From positions 1 through 64,000 of the forward strand of contig CAUULU010000001.1 of NCBI GenBank assembly GCA_963546185.1: DNA of 64,000 nucleotides, in the 5' to 3' direction. The stretch's first letter is position 1. Every line of letters begins with the position of its first letter. Under the pieces are notes generated by a model that did no database searches, was not told the DNA's origin, and saw nothing but the letters and a program-made list of their open reading frames with translations. This stretch comes from JABCPO02 sp963546185. GTDB lineage: Bacteria > Bacillota > Clostridia > TANB77 > CAG-508. This document shows, piece by piece, positions 61,222-64,000 of this stretch. Position numbers and translations under genes: made by a program.

Positions 61222-62448
61222 CTAATTGTTAGTTAAAATAACCTTAAAGAAATTTCTTTTACCTACTTTTAATTGATTCTCAGATTTTATAATAACTTCA
61301 TCTGTTATATTTTCTATCTTTTTTTCATTTAAAATTACTCCACCTTGAGCTATAAGTCTTTTTAAATCTGCTTTAGATTTACTGTTATTAAAACATATAT
61401 TTAACAATTCTATAATATTAATTTTATCTACTTTTACAGCTACAACTTCTGCATCTTCTGGAAATACTTTATCAGAAAAAGTCTTTAAAAACTCTTCTTT
61501 TTCTTTATCTGCTATTTCTTTTCTATGATATTTTTCTGTAATTGCATGTGCAAGCATTAGTTTTGCATCTCTTGGATTATATTCCTTACTTTTTATACTT
61601 TCTTCTATCTTTTCTATATCTTCAAGAGATATATCTGTATATACTTTCATCCAATCTATAATTCTATCATCTGTTAATTTCATTGCTTTTCCAAATTTAT
61701 CTTTACTTGTATCTTCTAAAGCTATATAATTTCCAATACTCTTACTTTGTTTTTCTTCTCCCCATAATCCTTTTGTTATTTTTGTTGTTATAATTATTTG
61801 TTTTTCTTGATTATATTTTTCTTGGAAAAATCTTCCCATCATTTCATTAAATAATTGGTCTGAACCTACAACTGTTAAATCTGAATCAAGGACCTTAGAA
61901 TCATATCCTTGTAATATTGGGTATAGTATTTCATTCATATGTATTTCTTCATTATTTTCCATTCTTTTTTGAAACATATCTCTTGAAATTATTTTTGAAT
62001 GTGTTGTCATTGAACATAATCCTAAAAAATCTGCTAAATGCATATTATTATACCATTCCCCATTTCTTCTTATTTCAAATACTTCTGAATTATCTGTTAT
62101 AAGGACTTTACCTACTTGTTTTATAAACTCTTCAGCCGCATAATTTATTTCTTCATCAGTAAGAACTTTTCTTGCTGTCATTCTACCTGTTGGGTCTCCT
62201 ATCTTACTTGTAAAATTACCTATTAAGAATATTACTTTATGTCCATCTTCTTGAAATCTTCTCATTGTCCAAAGATTTACTGCATGTCCTAAATGTAAAA
62301 ATGGTGCTGTACAATCAACCCCATATTTAATTACAAGTTTCTTTCCTGTAGCTAATTTTTCTTTTAACTCTTCTAAAGATATTACTTCATCTACAAGTCT
62401 TGAAATATCTTTTAATAATTTTTCATTTTTTTCTTTTAAACTTTTCAT
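61222..62448 (-). CDS. tyrS: Tyrosyl-tRNA synthetase
   Basis: 408 residues, class I. The HIGH-like HLGHAVNLWTM, VVGSDQLFNEM and the KMSKS-like KQSKSIGNYI are visible, with an S4-type RNA-binding C-terminus (LIAQGGVILNEKKI). The long form resembles TyrZ-type enzymes. Intact frame with one out-of-phase CGG (GCG GCT). Upstream of pyrH. No T-box leader is visible in the 95 bases before it. Confidence 0.93.
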   Translation of the reverse strand: MKSLKEKNEKLLKDISRLVDEVISLEELKEKLATGKKLVIKYGVDCTAPFLHLGHAVNLWTMRRFQEDGHKVIFLIGNFTSKIGDPTGRMTARKVLTDEEINYAAEEFIKQVGKVLITDNSEVFEIRRNGEWYNNMHLADFLGLCSMTTHSKIISRDMFQKRMENNEEIHMNEILYPILQGYDSKVLDSDLTVVGSDQLFNEMMGRFFQEKYNQEKQIIITTKITKGLWGEEKQSKSIGNYIALEDTSKDKFGKAMKLTDDRIIDWMKVYTDISLEDIEKIEESIKSKEYNPRDAKLMLAHAITEKYHRKEIADKEKEEFLKTFSDKVFPEDAEVVAVKVDKINIIELLNICFNNSKSKADLKRLIAQGGVILNEKKIENITDEVIIKSENQLKVGKRNFFKVILTNN

Positions 62449-62543
62449 TTCTAACCTCCGATTATATAAATTATGCTTTTGTTATACAATAATATACCAC
62501 AATTATACTATTATTAAAATCATTTAATTTAAATAATATACCT

Positions 62544-62983
62544 TCATTTAAATAAAATATTATTATCATTTATAATTCTGTCCAAAAGCTTTTTATTATT
62601 CTTCAAATATATATATTTCTGTGGTGGATAAAAATTATAATCTTCCTTAAGCTCTTTAAAATGTAATGGAGTTTTTAACACATGTATTTTTTTAATATGA
62701 TATGCATATATACTTTCTTTTAATCCATTATTAAATTCAATATTCCCGTATTCCATCTTCCTCTATCTTTTCAGGATATTTAATTATCTTATCTATTTCC
62801 ATCACATATTCTAATTTTCCGAACAGGCATTCCTGTATATACCCACACTCTAGTTAATTTAGTTTTTGGAATATATTTTCTAAATTCATATGTTTTTATA
62901 CCTTTTAATATATTTTCTGAAGGCTCCCTTTTTATAGTTATTATAATATCATTTGATATATCTATCTCTTCTATTTCTTCCAT
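62544..62983 (-). CDS. ASCH/PUA-like domain protein, two +1 shifts
   Basis: Small PUA-like protein: ITIKREPSENILKGIKTYEFRKYIP, then RVWVYTGMPVGKLEYVMEIDKII matches the ASCH pattern (K-x-E-F-R-K, Y-x-x-x-P-x-x-x-I/L-x-G/V). CGG at 62819-62821 (GTT CGG A) gives MPVGKLEYV and CGG at 62746-62748 (ATA CGG G) gives DGIGNIEFN, the second CGGG site. Length minus two is 146 codons. RNA binding is inferred from the fold. Divergent from rlmH. Confidence 0.7.
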
Positions 62984-63129
62984 AACACCATCCTATAATA
63001 TAATTATTGCTATTTAGTTATTTAATTATTTAACTTTTTAACTCTTCACCTATTATAATTATACTATTATTATATTATAATTATTAAATAATATGTATAA
63101 AAATATTTAAAAGCTTGGAGAAATATTAA

Positions 63130-63609
63130 ATGAAGATAAAAATAATATGTGTTGGTAAAATTAAGGAAAAATATATAGTAGATGGTATAAAAGAATATTC
63201 TAAAAGATTAAGTAAATATTGTAATTTAAAGATTATTGAAGTTATGGATGAAAACTTTGTTCAAAATCCCAATATTGAAGAAATAGAGATTATAAAAGAA
63301 AGGGAAGAAAACAAAATATTAAAACATATTGGTGATAAGGATTATATTATATCACTTGCAATTAATGGTAAACAATTAACTTCTGAAGAACTTGCAGATA
63401 ATATTAACAATCTAACAATTAGTGGATATTCTACAATATCATTTATCATAGGTGGCTCTCATGGACTTTCTAATAATATATTAAAAAAGTCTAATCTACT
63501 GCTTAGTTTTTCTAAACTAACATTCCCACATCAATTATTTAGACTTGTATTATTAGAGCAAATATATAGGAGTTTTAAGATTATAAAAAAAGAACCATAT
63601 CATAAATAG
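63130..63609 (+). CDS. rlmH: 23S rRNA pseudouridine-1915 N3-methyltransferase RlmH
   Basis: 159 residues, SPOUT methyltransferase and the only plus-strand gene. MKIKIICVGKIKEKYI, SFIIGGSHGLS (SAM knot) and the C-terminal FPHQLFRLVLLEQIYRSFKI...PYHK are diagnostic. ATG at 63130 with GGAG 12 bases upstream. No CGG. Confidence 0.97.
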   Translation: MKIKIICVGKIKEKYIVDGIKEYSKRLSKYCNLKIIEVMDENFVQNPNIEEIEIIKEREENKILKHIGDKDYIISLAINGKQLTSEELADNINNLTISGYSTISFIIGGSHGLSNNILKKSNLLLSFSKLTFPHQLFRLVLLEQIYRSFKIIKKEPYHK

Positions 63610-63621
63610 GATATGGTTCTT
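63590..63621 (+). terminator. Terminator of rlmH
   Basis: AAGAACCATATC/GATATGGTTCTT perfect 12-bp stem with an 8-base loop; the stem overlaps the last rlmH codons. The U tract after it is short; on the other strand A7 gives a T7 run, so it may mainly serve the minus-strand Fur-like gene. Confidence 0.75.
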
Positions 63622-63670
63622 ACAAATACAATAATTAGATTAATCCATTTTGTAATTGTATAATTATTAT

Positions 63671-63720
63671 GGAGCATTTAAGCTCCGAAAAGAAAAGTAT
63701 GATGGGTTATTTTCTAACCC
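63671..63720. repeat. Two small inverted repeats between rlmH and the Fur-like gene
   Basis: GGAGC/GCTCC (63671-63686) and GGGTTA/TAACCC (63704-63720) stand 17 bases apart in otherwise AT-rich DNA with no gene. Possibly part of an RNA 3' end; nothing further is recognised. Confidence 0.3.
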
Positions 63721-63783
63721 TAATAAAATTAAAAAATTAATAATAATAGTACTAATACTATTAACAATAATTTTTTTTGCAAG

Positions 63784-64000
63784 TTATGACTCCTTGCAAT
63801 TTTTACATTCTCCTTTTAGGTGAATGTTTTCAGAAAGCGAAAACCCTAATTTTTCAAGTGTTTTTTCTGCTTCCTTTAAAGTGTCTTCTTGTATTTCTAC
63901 TGTTTTATGGCATTTTTCACATTCTATTTCAGCCTTGCAGCTATTTTCTCCTTTTAGAATGTACATATATGATCCGTCTTCATTAAAAGTTTTTTTTAGA
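63784..64000 (-). CDS. Fur-family regulator, C-terminal part
   Basis: The last about 71 codons of a gene starting beyond the window. The layout C-E-K-C near the front, EDTLKEAEKTLEKLGFSLSE, and the final KGECKNCKES matches the dimerisation domain of Fur/Zur/PerR repressors with two C-x2-C structural zinc pairs. The usual His-rich stretch before the first Cys pair is replaced (NSCKAEIECEKC), so the regulatory metal site may be absent or different. The one CGG is out of phase (GAC GGA). Confidence 0.6.
   Translation of the reverse strand, partial: LKKTFNEDGSYMYILKGENSCKAEIECEKCHKTVEIQEDTLKEAEKTLEKLGFSLSENIHLKGECKNCKES

Noticed and set aside
1131..62821. Reading the 22 broken genes as pseudogenes of a decaying genome
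   Set aside because: All breaks are of one kind (C before an in-frame GGN), none are stops, deletions or other indels, and the affected genes include essential single-copy ones with otherwise perfect motifs.
1131..62821. CGG simply reassigned to another amino acid (as reported for Trp or Gln in some bacteria)
   Set aside because: A triplet reassignment would keep the frame. Here the downstream protein is in the +1 frame after every one of the 58 sites.
1131..62821. -1 or +2 frameshifting at the same sites
   Set aside because: -1 or +2 reading does not restore the conserved Gly or the correct downstream frame; skipping one base does in every case checked.

Overview
This window is low-GC (roughly a quarter G+C) bacterial chromosome, almost all read from the minus strand. 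PolC, PrkC/PrpC, a sortase, AddA, a zinc-lid adenylate kinase, a zinc-type S14 and a prepilin-like leucine-rich surface protein point to a Gram-positive Bacillota, most likely an uncultured Clostridia-like gut lineage (inference; no rRNA or tRNA gene is present to test it).

The outstanding property is translational. In 22 genes the reading frame breaks exactly where a CGG codon appears in frame, and in every case the protein resumes correctly if the C is skipped and the next three bases, GGN, are read as glycine (+1 frameshift). I counted 58 such sites: 52 CGGA, 4 CGGT, 2 CGGG, no CGGC. polC has 13; addA, rnr and glmU 5 each; rlmN 4; ileS, ldcA and a KAP ATPase 3 each; tsaB, map and an ASCH-like gene 2 each; eleven genes have 1, including rplB, rplW, secY and pyrH. 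For the 21 complete genes, nucleotide length minus the number of in-frame CGG codons is a multiple of three. More than 40 other CGG triplets that lie out of phase in coding sequence cause no shift. Only three in-frame CGG codons are read through, all in unrecognised accessory genes (17632-17958 and the tandem paralogues 52403-52981 and 53036-53614). The simplest reading is that CGG is not an arginine codon here but an obligatory +1 frameshift signal (or that CGGN is a four-base glycine codon).

Layout. 1-2268: Lon-like ATPase and tsaB. 2472-5907: two unrecognised charged proteins sharing a C-terminal tail, one with an ADP-ribosyltransferase-like start. 6172-10978: operon phosphodiesterase - rlmN - prpC - prkC. 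11095-19608: sortase, two small helical proteins, KAP ATPase, CYTH protein, aspS, a uracil-DNA-glycosylase-like protein, a membrane protein and a prepilin/LRR protein. 19774-35960: the fused S10-spc-alpha ribosomal operon from rpsJ to rplQ, with secY, adk, map and infA but no rpmD, driven by a strong promoter and a leader containing an attenuator-like hairpin (36040-36203). 36247-47412: membrane protein, ileS, shortened glmU, addA, rnr. 47618-53614: two Nudix proteins, a probable beta-propeller protein, rnpB RNA, a PHP phosphoesterase, ldcA and the paralogue pair. 53715-62983: tyrS - pyrH - frr - uppS - zinc-ribbon membrane protein - polC, plus an ASCH-like gene. 63130-64000: rlmH (the only plus-strand gene) and the end of a Fur-like regulator.

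Because replication (PolC), recombination (AddA), translation (IleS, L2, L23, RlmN, Map), secretion (SecY) and wall metabolism (GlmU, LdcA) all need at least one shift, frameshifting must be efficient if these genes are functional.
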